A program made the translations under genes and the position numbers. A model generated the notes under the pieces. It had not been told where the DNA came from, made no database searches, and saw only the letters and a list, made by a program, of their open reading frames with translations. A DNA stretch of 64,000 nt, taken from Argentina anserina (lineage: Eukaryota; Streptophyta; Magnoliopsida; Rosales; Rosaceae). The DNA lies in NCBI RefSeq assembly GCF_933775445.1, contig NC_065876.1:15438001-15502000 (forward strand). The letters are read 5' to 3'. Position 1 is the first letter of the stretch. Each line of letters begins with the position of its first letter. Of the stretch, positions 10,629 to 22,727 are shown one piece after another.

Positions 10629-12739
10629 CTTTTAATGATCATCTTCTATTTAATTGTTGCATGACTTGGCTCAATCTCTTTTTTGTTTAATTATCTCTTC
10701 AATCTAATCTGAAAATAAGAAAATAAAATCATAAATAAGAGATAATTAGTTTCGAAACCTAACAAAGATTCCTAGTCAAACTAAGACTCTAGACCAATTA
10801 TGCGTTTTTAACTTACGTAAGCACAAAAATGCATCCAATACCGCCCAAGACTCTTACTACGAATGTGAGTAGGAAGTATCAATTTGTTGTGGCCATATGC
10901 ATTCCAACACACTTCACACTTCTGTACATTTAGCTTCAGACTGCACTAAGAGTATTGGATAAGCTGCCTTGTTCTGTATATCCTCAGGATCAAGCAATTG
11001 TAATCACAACTGTGTCTGCAGTCACGCTGGCCCCAACAAAAATGCTCAGATCAATCAATTATATAGCCACATTATAGAAATAGAACTATAGAAATGAGTG
11101 GAGCGGAATTGTTTGTGAAAAGAAAAACAAGAAATTAATCATCATTTTGTGCAGTTACTACAGGTTTTCAATGCAATAAACCGTGGGTCAGTGTGCTGGT
11201 TTTTTTTTTTGGGTAATAAATCTAGATTCTGAACGTCTTAATGTTAGTACTATTGATTCTTAGCCTCGCTGTTTTCATTGATTCACTTCAAAAGTTGCTT
11301 GGTCTACTGCCTTTACTTTGGCTTTTCCACAGAAACATAAACAATGTAGGTAATGTTCTCTTTCCCAACAGTCTAAAACTGTAGAATGTTATATTGTTGA
11401 ACATACAACTGCCAACGAATTGAACATTTGCATTGGCATCATCACAAGAGAGGCGCAGTATATAATGTTGACAATACTCCAACCTCAAGGAAGGAGATTG
11501 GTTTGATAACAAAATGATAGAATCTGAAAGAAATTAACCTATAGCAGTCAAAACAAAATCACAAATGCATTCATTCTCACATAGAGCTAATTATGTAAGT
11601 AGGACACAAAATTAAGGGGCATGAAAAGGCAATAGCAAGAAGTGCACACAGAGAGAGTACAAAAATCCAGTACCAACTTAAAATGTTAAGTTAAAAGAAA
11701 CTGAGACTTGTGCATATGCTGGCTTGAGACCGGGTGATTTTTAGAATTACGCTGCCTACAACTGCTTTTTTCTTCTTTCGCAATTTTCCAGCTAAAACAC
11801 ACTCTAGTTTTTAAGAGTATCATCTCTTGATTTCTAAGCTAATCAAGTATAGACTATCATATAATGCAGAAGGATCCCTCAAATTGTTGTAGAATGTATC
11901 CTACCTACGATGAGCAATTTACTAGGAGTACGTGAGTGGAAAGACCATCTTCATTTGAAACTAAATACTAAATGGATCCAACTTCTTACTTCTATAAGTA
12001 ATTATCCTTAAGGAATATGCTAGCCATCTTTTCCAATCACCTAGTCTGTTGAGCAGTATATCTTTCTTTGGTTATTCAGACAAACAGCTTGTAAAATTTC
12101 TTCCAATGACTTTCTTTTGCTTTGCTTCAATTGCTATGGAATATGAAGCTTTAAAAACATGGCTCAGCCAAAAGATTATCACAACCCTACACCCAAAAAC
12201 CTAGCCATAAATAAGCTTAAACAAACTCCAAAATGAGATGGTTCAGGATTTACTCGGGCTTTCTATCATAATTACAGATACAATGATGCAACCTCTGTAT
12301 GAGAAGTTGATGCTGCAATCTAAAATTGGTTAATGTTTAGACCATAGGAAAGAGTTTATGAATGAAAGCATCTTAAGGCAGACAGATGTAAAGAATAAGC
12401 ATGAATATCTAATTGAAATTGGTTAATGTTTGAATCCTATGTACAGCATTCTGTGAGGTTTTTTTTTCTTTTCCTTTTGCAACAATATATAATTATATAA
12501 TAATGTTCCTTAAACAAAATGTAATTATGCAGAATATGGGTTGCACTTACAACTATTCACAAATAAAACAGGAGCCAAAAAATTTGCAAAAGCATTTGCT
12601 TGACTAGTAAGAATTATACAACTGACAAACAAGCTCCAAACCAAACGATACTTAATTTGCTTCAGCAAGAAAACAGAAAGGGCTTACCTTGCAGTTGGAA
12701 GGACAGAATGAATATATCTTGCCCTGGTGAGATGTCAGT
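10629..12739. other. Intergenic, no gene seen
   Basis: AT-rich DNA between the LTR and the 3' end of the PPR relic. Short frames such as 11288-11512 and 12600-12791 have no recognisable family and no splice context that I could support. The part nearest 12739 is presumably the 3' flank of the PPR gene. Confidence 0.45.
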
Positions 12740-14438
12740 TCAAAAATGCCATCCCCTGGCTCGCCAAATTCTGTGTGCCTTGTCAGAATGACGAGCAGCT
12801 TTAATCTTCAGATATAGCTTATAAGCCCTCTCTAACTTATTTGAAGCAAGAAGTTTGTTACTTAGTTTGCTATACGTAAGCCTGCTTGAGCAAAAACCTT
12901 TTCTTAGAGACTCTTCCATGACAAGTACAGCATTGTCAAGCTGCCCTATGTTGCAAAGTCCACTGATTACATACTCATATACTTCAATATCAGAAGCATA
13001 ACCACATTCCTGCATCTCATCCCAAATGTTTAGCAACATTCCACATTTACCAAATCTAGAAAGACGCATAAGCAATAACTTATAAGCAGCCAGCGATATT
13101 CTACATCCGACCCTTCTTGCTTTCTGGTAGATCATCATAGCAGCATATGGCGGACCAAAGCTACATAAGGGTTCCACAAAAGAGGTTATCGTCCCCATAG
13201 TAGGAACAAATCCTTGGCTTAACATCTCATCAAACATCTCCAGTGCATCCGCCACTTTCCGAGCTTTAAGCAAACCAGCAATCAATTTGGCATACGTATC
13301 AACATCTGGATAACAACCATTACCTGACATACTTTTTAAGTACTTTACACATTCATCAATATTCCCACCAGATATAAAATTAGAGATCATTGCATTGTAC
13401 GCACCGGTGTCTGGCGTGCAATCTTTCCCCTTCATGCTCTTAAAAATCTCAACGGCCTCATCGATCCAACCAGCTCTTCCCAAACCCTCAAGAATGTAAC
13501 TGAAAGTTGCATTATCAGGACTAAACCCATCAGCCAACATTGCCTCCAAAGTCCTCTTCATCTCACCAACTCTACCAAATCTCGACCACCCACCAATAAC
13601 AACATTATACGTCGCGCCACTAAGCTCCACCTTCCCCTTCACCGAATTCATAAACGAACTCGCAGCCACCACATGAGACCGCCAGCACAGACACTGCAGA
13701 AGCACATTCAAACACTCAGTACTACACTCCAACCCAAACTCCTCCGACTCCCTAAACACCCTTATCGCCTTCCCTACATGTCCAGCCCTCACAAAACTAT
13801 CCATCACAATTGAAACAGTCTCCAAATCGACACGCACACCTCTCCTCCTCATGTCACTCAAAACCTGCATCATACACTTAAAGAACTTCCTCCTACCCAA
13901 TGCTTTAACAATCACATTATACACATGAACATCATTACCGGGTTCCGAATCGCCCAATTGAAGAACACAAGCATGGCCTCACCTCCTAAGCTACCTCTAT
14001 TCACTACTTAGCAACAACTTCAGCGCTCAAATCCACACCAGCATTGTCCAGAGCGTGCTCAATTAGAGCCACGCCTTTCAATTTCTGGAGAAACATGCCG
14101 CGTAGCTTCTCCTCCGGCGACAAAAACCCGTCCACCGCCCTAGAATTTTCTACCAGAATCTTCGAATTCTGTACGGGATTCTTGGAATCAGTGAGTTGAA
14201 TAGGTAAGATTCGGTGGGGGATTGGTAAGAGATTGGAGAGCTCGTGAAGAACAGAGCGTTCGTCAAGAGAGGAAGACTGGTTGGGATTGGAAGGGAGATG
14301 TTGGGGTTGGGATTGAGCGGTGAAAGTTGTAAAGAGAGACGATGAGAAAGGAGAATTAAGATGAAGAAGAGGGTGGTAGCTGAGATATGGAAGCGATGAG
14401 AAGAGACGGCATGAGGCGCCGCCGTGAAACGCCGCCAT
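12740..14438 (-). pseudogene. PPR protein gene like At5g43820, two frameshifts
   Basis: P-class pentatricopeptide repeat proteins bind organelle RNA. The start at 14438 gives a Ser/Pro-rich, transit-peptide-like N-terminus (MAAFHGGASCRLFSSLPYLS) and runs about 144 residues to EVVAK near 14004. The reading then needs a one-base shift (VVNRGSLGGEAMLVFFNWAI, about 14005-13948) and a second shift before DVHVYNVIVKALGRRK. From there it is open to the stop at 12740, through about ten 35-residue repeats such as YNAMISNFISGGNIDECVKY and ending in RIWRARGWHF. Order and C-terminus match At5g43820. The conserved middle reads well in the third frame, so these are coding-sequence indels, not an intron. 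It is either a young pseudogene or two homopolymer errors (near 14003 and 13945) in an intact single-exon gene. Confidence 0.85.
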
Positions 14439-17400
14439 GGGATTGGAAATTGGGGCGGGAGAGAGAATGGGCGAGAGACTGGTGTGTGTTAGTCTGAGAG
14501 CTCACTCTATTTAGACAAAATGGTCAAATTGATTATTGAACCCTAATAAACTATGCTGAGGAAATTTTCCATATATATATTAGGGTAACGGTGAAAACTT
14601 AGGGTTAAAATTATGGGTTTTAAGGGTAACAGTGAAAAATTAAGATTAAAAATGATTGTGGTGTGAGCAAACGTGCGGCAATATGCGTACCCTTTTATCA
14701 AAACATCATTTGGTAAAACCTTGCAAGTAGTTTTTAGTAAAATCTCACAATATCCAAGGCAATTTATATAACTAGCCAAGAAGAACAAATAGTTAAATAA
14801 AGTCATAATACACAATCATGAATGAGAGTAACCGTAAATGGGGGATGATGAACCCATGTGTGTGTAAAAGAGTACCCATAATCCAAATGGTAAGTACCAA
14901 ATTGCATTTGAAGCGTGCAGACACAAAAACACTCATGGAAGAATACAATGATAGATGATGAGCTGTTTTGATATAGAATAGCTAATAATTCGGAAATAGT
15001 TGGAATCGATTGGCATCGACACCGATATGAGGAACCGAGTCCTCTCGAACTAGACCAAGCCAGTAGTAGAATCCACTGAGGGATAAAGCATCACATAGTG
15101 GGTGAAAAATGTACCACATAATGGGTAATATGATTAAAGACAGTAATAAATAAATATAAATAAAGATAACTACCTCATATAGGTCAAAAACCCATACCCA
15201 GGCCAAAGCCCAAGCTCCAGACCTATGAGGCGAAAGCCCAATGCTCAGAGGAATAAACAAGGCCTAAAGAACTTGTGCAGCACGCACAGTAGTCGCGTTC
15301 TTGTCGTTCATTGCCTCACCACCGCCATAATCGACGTAAATTAGGATGTGAAACCCCTACCTTGCGCAATCCCTCCAAACCAGTAGCACACCCACCAACC
15401 ATCAAGTAATTCCAGCATATAGTCTGGCGTCGGGATCACCGCACCACCACCAAAATCCTCAGATCGCCGTCGGATTAGTTACCATCCACACACGCATCAA
15501 GTAATCATCAACAGAGTCTCAAATAAGAACCATATTTGGATCTAGAGATAACCTAGAAATCCATATCCGCCAGACACCGAACTATCGAACCACCGACGAC
15601 ACCGACATGACAATCTCTTACTTGCAGCACCACCAACCAACGCCACTGACCTGATCTTCGAGCTCACCAATTACACAAGGTGTCGTACCACTAGATCAGA
15701 GATTAACCTGATGCATCAACCAAACAAGAAAGAAACAAAAAAACTACTATGGGAGATCTGCGAATCCATCCATCGAGCTACAATGACAAGGTCCCGTCCG
15801 ACCACACACCGCGAGCACCAGCTAGGTCATTGGCCGTAACCGGGGCTGCCGCGCAACCAGACGAGAGAAAGAGAGGAAATGGTTTTTTTTTTGTTTTGAA
15901 ATCATGCGTGTGAGGCGCGTTCTAAAAAACACCAGCTGCTTTTTCTTCTAAGTCAATCCTATAAACTTGCTATCACTCTTGTTGTCGTCAATCCTCATAT
16001 CCACCTCCCGCTTTTTGACTCTCTAAGAACCTCAAGAACTTGGCCCTCGTATCCCTTTGCAGCACTTTTCATGACATACTTATCTTAAGTAAAACAAAGT
16101 TGTGTCGTGCTCCAAATTTTTTTTTTGTGCACACATATAAAACTCTTTCTTTTTTTGCCCCTACTTGTATAATTTTCTACGTTCGCCACTGTGTATATAT
16201 AATTTTAATTTCAAAGGGTTCAAGATGTTTGAAGTTCTTATGGAATGAGGAGTATATATCCTCTTAGAATCTAAACTCCATGTGTAAACGAAATTACTTA
16301 ATCTTGGGACTTAAAACCACTTAATCTTGGGACTTATGTAAGTTTTGAAGGCTACATCATTAGAAAAGTTTTGTATCACAAAACTAGTGCCTATTGGCTA
16401 CTCAAACCAAAAATCGATTTTCTATTCCAGATAACATTTATATGATGTACAAGCTACTAGAAGAAAAGTTCATAAATAAATAACCACGAATTGTTTCAGT
16501 ATTAAATCAAAGATATGAACTAACTCCTACTTTTCCAAGCCGTTAGATTGGGAAGAGACGAAGAAGAATGAGATGAGGGCGGGGTATTAATTATAGCGGG
16601 GATAAAATAATTATTTTCTTAATAAACATTGAAATGAGCATATAAAATTGAAATGGTTAAATTTTGGGGTGTTTTTGTTCATTTGGTCAGTTTCCCAAAA
16701 GAAAATAAAGAACAAAAACAGAAGCTAACTTGAAGAACTTGCAAGGATTCACTAAGTGAGGAAGAGAAGTGTTGTGGTTTGAGCCTTTGAGAGGATTCAC
16801 CAAGTTTTAATTGGAGTACTGTGAAAATGGCTATAGTTGTATCAGTAGCACACTGGCTCACAAAAATGTTTTTGTTCATTTGTTTTTCTCACTCGTCCAA
16901 GATTTTAGAGAGGGAAAAGGAGAATGATCGCATCAAGCTTTGAGAATGCCACTCTCGATCTCTGTTACTATCTCTTTCTCACGCCGTCTCTTGTCCTCTC
17001 AGCCGTCTCTCAGCCTACCACCCTCTTCTTCACCTAAATTCTCCAGCTCACAATGTTTGGTAATGAGCTTTGGTTAATTTTGGGTTGTGGGGCGATTGGG
17101 GTCTTAAACACAACTCTTAATTAATTTATTAATAGTAAAATAATGTAGTTTGGAATTTCTATTTTTCCGCCAAATCCTAGTAATGTCTTTCATGAATATA
17201 TCAATGCGTCCACATTTTAAATGAAAGAATACTACAAATTGAGATTAGAATTTTGTGGGACCAGGGGTTTTCGTTCAGATTTTTTTTACAAACTTTAAAT
17301 TGTCTCTAGGATAAGGTCTCCACCGTAAGTTTCACCATTTTCCTCCTCTTCGACCACCATCATCATCTTTCAATTCAGAAATGCTTGTACTGAAAATGTC

Positions 17401-20400
17401 ATCATCATCATCACGCATAAGAGAAATTTTTTGAATGCCTCCTTTTCAGCACACACTTAAGACAAAATCATAAGTAAATAGCTTAGGGTAGCTTTACAAG
17501 GCATTCTTCATGTTATTATTGTTGGAGTGATTTAAAAGATTCAATATAAAGTCATCAAAGTATTCAACCAATCCAACAATACATTATAATCAATGCCTCC
17601 ATTAAGAAGACATGGACGAAGACATGCGGTGTGAGCTTGTTTTCCGATTGATGGGTGGACTGATGATCAAAGGAGGTCATTGATCAATATGATGATTGTC
17701 TCTACCATTAAGGCTATTATGTTGAAGGCAATATATTGTGATGGTTAATTTAAAGTTAGATATTTGTCATGTCAACTCTGTGCCGGATGATGGATGTTTA
17801 CGATTTATCATGCCGGATCGTGTCGGGTCGACGTGTCCGTGTAATATTTATATTATCCAAATTGAACTCCAATGGGCTTCGGATAAGGACGTAAGGTGAT
17901 TGAACTCATTTGCATGTCTTTAAGAAATCAACTTTAAAACAAGATATACTCAACTAAATTATAACTTACTATTTAGTATTTACAATCAAATTGATGCTAT
18001 AATTAAGAAATATACTGATATTAAAACTTTAAAGAAAAAAAAAACAACTTGTAGTAATAGAAAATCAGGCAAAATTAAAACTTAAACTTAACAGCTGAAG
18101 GTTTCATTTGTTCTCTTCCTACTTATTATATATCATGAGTGAACTGATTCAATAGAATTTGTAATTTAACTACCCATATACAACCCATCACGATTGATTT
18201 CATACAAATCTCAAATCATATCACGCCCCGGTTTTTTAATGGAACTTGTTTTCTCAAATACAGAAATTATAAGATTCTTGCTCCTTCTATATTGTTTCCA
18301 AGATTCTTCAATACAGAACTTGCTTCCCAAGTTTTTGGGCACCTCCTGCTTAATCCATGGCGGTGGTCAACGATTGCTGCTGGTTTCTAGGGTGGTAGGA
18401 CATGGATTCACACCGGAAAATATCGGAGGAGAAGAGGCGGTGAAGAAAGTAGGGAAGAAGGAGACGACGGTGAAGAAGAAAGGAAGAAGAAGAAGACGGA
18501 GAAGAAATAAGATGTCGTTTTTGATTTCTATGACAATAGGTTTTTGTTCTCTTTCTAAAAATCTGTTTTGGGCTTGGGTAATCGGTCATTGTCTTGGGCT
18601 AAACTCTCACTTAAATAAAATTATATAACAATATATAACAAAATAAATATATTTGTAGTAAAAATATACACACAGAAATATAAATAAATATACGTAAAAT
18701 TCTGGGATGGTACAAATCACATAACAATCCAATTGTGTTGCATTGCATAAATAAATAAATAATAAACAAGGAAAATTATTATAAAACTAAACCATGTTTA
18801 GGGAGAAAAGGTTTAAAAGTGATTACATGAATTGATGAAACCGTAACCGTAACCGAAAATAAAAACATTAATAGCATAGTCTTACACAATACTTAACCAA
18901 ATACTAAATAGCATAATGCGACCTAATTAAATGGATGAATTTAGGATGATATTTGGGATGATAGGTTGATAAACGATATATAATATTAAAAGATGATTTT
19001 ATATCGATGTCTTCTCCAAAAGCATATAAAAATCCTGAAACCTAGAAGCATATAAAAAACCTTTCTCCAAGTCTCCAACTGAAGAACGAATTTCAGAGCA
19101 TATAAAACTAAAATCACAATCTTTGAACTCATCGTCTTCCTTCGTCCTTTTCACTCTCATCCTCTTCTCCTTCATCGACGGCACCCCAAATCATACTCCT
19201 CCAAGCTCCGCCCTTGGGTTCTTGGTGTGACGCCCCCTACAAAGAAAAAAAATATCTTATATGAATTCTTTCTTGTAAGTACATGATTGTAGCTAAAGAA
19301 ACTTTGGTTTAATTGAAAACTATCCAATTAATTATTTTACTTATTCGAGGTTCTAATCCCGGCCCTCAAAGTGTGTTTCATTTCTTTTTTTCTCCTTAAG
19401 GTTGTATATCTTATTTGGTCGAGTTTCATTATCATACAATTTTTTTTACTTCTCATTTTGTTCCTATTTCTTCTTTGGTTGATATATTTTGAAAGATTAT
19501 TTTTTCTAAATTTGTAATTTTTTATTACAATTCATCAAAAGACTAGTATGTTTTCTCATGTACAATTCTTTAGTGTTTCTTAAGAGAATTTTCCTTTGAT
19601 GAATCTCTCACATATATTGATTATACAAACAAAAAGCTATATATACACTACTTTTCTTAAGCAGCCAAGTAGCGGTTAAATATACATGTAAGAACATGTG
19701 GGATTTGGGGTGAGAGGTTGGGGAGGGATATGTATATTAAATATCCGAATATGCTCACAACTTGGAAGTACAACACCTCATGACCTCTTGAGCAACCAAG
19801 CAGCCGTTGAATATGCAGACAAAGAAAGCAATGTGCAGAGAGATCTTGGTATCAAAAAAAAAAAGAGCATAATTGAAATGACTGCACTGAGAACTCCATA
19901 CACATGTGGCACCCAACAAATTCTCCTCCATTTGACACCATTGTCGTACCATGGACTAATTTTCCAGACTTTCTTGATTTCCCATAGATTCAATCCCAAT
20001 ACCAAAACCGACGCTGCAATTCATATTCACATCATCAATTCCTTCTTATACCCAACTATAAGCGTGTAAATGGTTCCAAAACGAATAAACAACATCTAAA
20101 CCACATAAAACACCAAAACTGACATTCTCTTCAACACTCAATTGGTGGCTGCCAGCTTGAGTTGCCGGGCTGATATAACTCTTGTTGCACCTCACAACTT
20201 CACCATTGAGCCTCAGAACTTGGCCTAGCTTCAAGTCAATCAACTTGCTTCATTTTTTTTGTTTATCCCTGCTCCAAAGTTTTAATCCTTCTACCCTGAG
20301 CTTCCAATTGTCCAGCCGCCAAGTTACCTGATGTTGCAAACCCTACGACCGATCTCACCGTTGATATTGGAGCTAAATCATTGATATGAGATTAAATAGT

Positions 20401-21796
20401 GTCCGCGCACAATGATTCTATACGGGTGGTTAGGTGTTGAAGTTCCAAGTCGGCAACATGTTCAATTGTCGTATCGATAAATTGATTTGAAAAATAGAAA
20501 CAAAGAAAAAGTAAGTTAAAAAGACAGGAGAGCCAATGGGAGCTGAGCCCAACAAATAACCTAAGACGTGTGGGCTTATACATGAAGGAGGAACGGCTTG
20601 GGCGCTCTCCATTTGTTTTGTTTTGTTTTTCTTGACAAGAGCTTAATTGTTAAACCTAAGAATTAAAATTTAGAACTTCATTGAAACAAGAATTAAAAAA
20701 AAATTGAAATGAAAGTGTCACCAAAATGACACTTCTAAACCCCCCCCCCCAATTTGAAAAGAGAAAACACAAAACCCATTTCTTTTTCAAATCTTAATAA
20801 ATTCAATTTTAAAAAATAGTTTAATAATAGTTGATAACTGTGAAGTAATTGGATCTTTTTCTTTGTTTGAGAATCTATTCGCTTCTTCCACTCCCTTCCG
20901 AAGAGTAACTAGGACCAATTCAATCACGTTTTCATTCATTTTGAATCTGGCTCCTGATGGAGATCTTGTCGGTGTGCAATAAATTGTTGCTGAAAATAAG
21001 GCAGACTTTCACGTCACAGACCGAGAATTAATGAATTAAACAACCCATGTTGATGATAATCGCAATGAAACTGTACTCAAATGTCTGGAAAAATAACACT
21101 TAAATTCACTACGATGAAAAATGCTTCTCTTAAAAGTCCAAGCATGTTGTTAAGGATACAAAAGAACTACTGTCCTTGATTTATAAATTTCCAGAGGGCA
21201 TACCTCTGATTGATCTCAGGGATGCATACCCTAGCTAGCTAGTGTTATGGTGGACTTACAGGTTCTTAAAGTTGCTAGCTTTATCTCGCTTCTTTCAAGC
21301 TCTAATGCGCATGCAAGAGGATGTAGCATTTCCGAATGACCCTATATTTTTGTCACGCATCAATGTTGATGATTATCTTAAAAAATGAATTAGGAAAATA
21401 AAACTACTGAGTAATAAATTGACATTGAGAAGTATCTCCATACTTGAAGAATGGGATGATGCATGCTATAGATCTGCAAAGAGGAGTGCTATGTTTCAGA
21501 GTCTTCTCGGGTCTTCTAATTGCAAGGAAGCGAAGGTGAAGAAGCCCGAGATCAGCAAGAGGACCAAGCTAACCAATCACCATCTTCCTGAGTTTTTTGA
21601 GAATTTGAAAAACTAGGTGAAGCCATCAATCATGTATAGATCATACGAATGACATCGCACTAGTCGTGACTCGTGATGTAAGACGTGGAGCTACACGTTC
21701 TTTTGGAACAATTTCAAATATAGTGTAAATTTTGGATGCTAGTGCTCAAGTGAGAAGTTCTAACCTTGAATGGTTCCAATGGTTCCATGAACTATA
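14439..21796. other. 7.3 kb without a recognisable gene
   Basis: Mostly AT-rich. It contains a GC-richer patch (about 14980-15870) with proline/arginine-coding character and a phrase about genus-type retroelement leaders (ggactcggttcctcatatcgg on the minus strand), probably an old retroelement remnant. There is a 20-bp direct repeat cttaatcttgggacttaaaa near 16301-16335 and an oligo-C run near 20742. Open frames at 18194-18628 (Lys/Arg-rich GAA repeats), 19698-20069, 20046-20243 and 21419-21616 have no family resemblance that I can name. Part of 20046-20400 on the minus strand looks mildly protein-like but is broken by stops. Confidence 0.4.
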
Positions 21797-21832
21797 AAGA
21801 GAACTATGATTTGGAGATCAAAAAATTCATCT

Positions 21833-21904
21833 ATTAGGTTATATATAGGATAGATCATGATGTAATTAAGGAAGAAAGTAAATACAAGTTCATTCCTTTC
21901 CACT
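21833..21904 (+). repeat. Truncated 5' LTR of copia copy 1
   Basis: Matches the 3' LTR from attaggttatatatagg to ttcctttccact almost base for base. The first roughly 55 bases expected (TGTTAGCGTGA...) are absent or scrambled; a weak match gaac-atgattt continues to about 21797. Confidence 0.8.
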
Positions 21905-22727
21905 TGGTATCAGAGCAACTTGCTCTGTTTTTTTGGGATCTTTTTTTTGTTGTTTTTTCCTTCTTTTCTCTGGCAGCAAGCTCGGCCGCCGTCCTTCTTG
22001 TCCAAGCGTTTGGTGCAAGCCCGGCCGATGACCTCACTGTCATCTACAGCTTATTCAGGACGGCGCGGCAGTGCGGCAAGGTAGGTGTCGAGGTACTCAC
22101 GTACCAACAATAGCTCCTCGCCCTTGGGACCCGCCTCTCATCGAGGAGGGCAAGGTACGTGCCTTCTGCACCGGCGCCAAGCTCCGCTCCGATCTTGGCT
22201 TCCCCGTCCACCGCGTTTTCGTCTCTCCCTTCGTCTGCTGCGTGGAGACTGCCGTTCACGTCGTCACCGCCCTCTCCACTCTCAAAACGCCGTCGTTGGC
22301 CAAATATACTAACCCTCACTCAGCCCGACCGCCTCAGCCAAATTTGGCTCCGCCCTCTTAACCAGCGCCTCTCCACGAGTGGCTTCATGTACGGCGGCGA
22401 CAGGGCCACGTCCAGCTCTTGCGGACTGCTCCACTGCTCCACGTCTTCCTCTGCCGCATCAAGTCTCCGCCAGCCGAGATCAAGCTCCCACGCTCCGACG
22501 TCGAACTACGTCTCTGGAGCTGCATTTTTTGGTCCGCATCCGAACTGCCCGCCCACGCTCCGACCCGGCCCGACCCGTTCCCAATTCAACCAGGTCCACT
22601 CCACCCGACCCGGTCCGGCCAGAATTAGTAGCCTTTCTCCTGTCAGTGCAAGTGCACCTGAGACAGATTCTTCTCCATTTTTTGTGTTTTTGCTCTCTAT
22701 CCCTGATTTTTACATTGTTTCTTTTCA

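Noticed and set aside
12740..13957. A separate 405-residue PPR gene starting at ATG 13957
   Set aside because: Conserved PPR sequence continues upstream of this ATG in other frames, so the ATG is internal and the true gene starts at 14438.
18194..18628. 144-codon frame with Lys/Arg-rich stretch
   Set aside because: The basic run comes from a GAA/AGA simple repeat. The rest has no protein-like conservation, and the antisense frame is equally open.
20046..20400. Possible minus-strand coding remnant
   Set aside because: Some phrases look protein-like, but stops interrupt it and I recognise no family; not enough support for a gene call.
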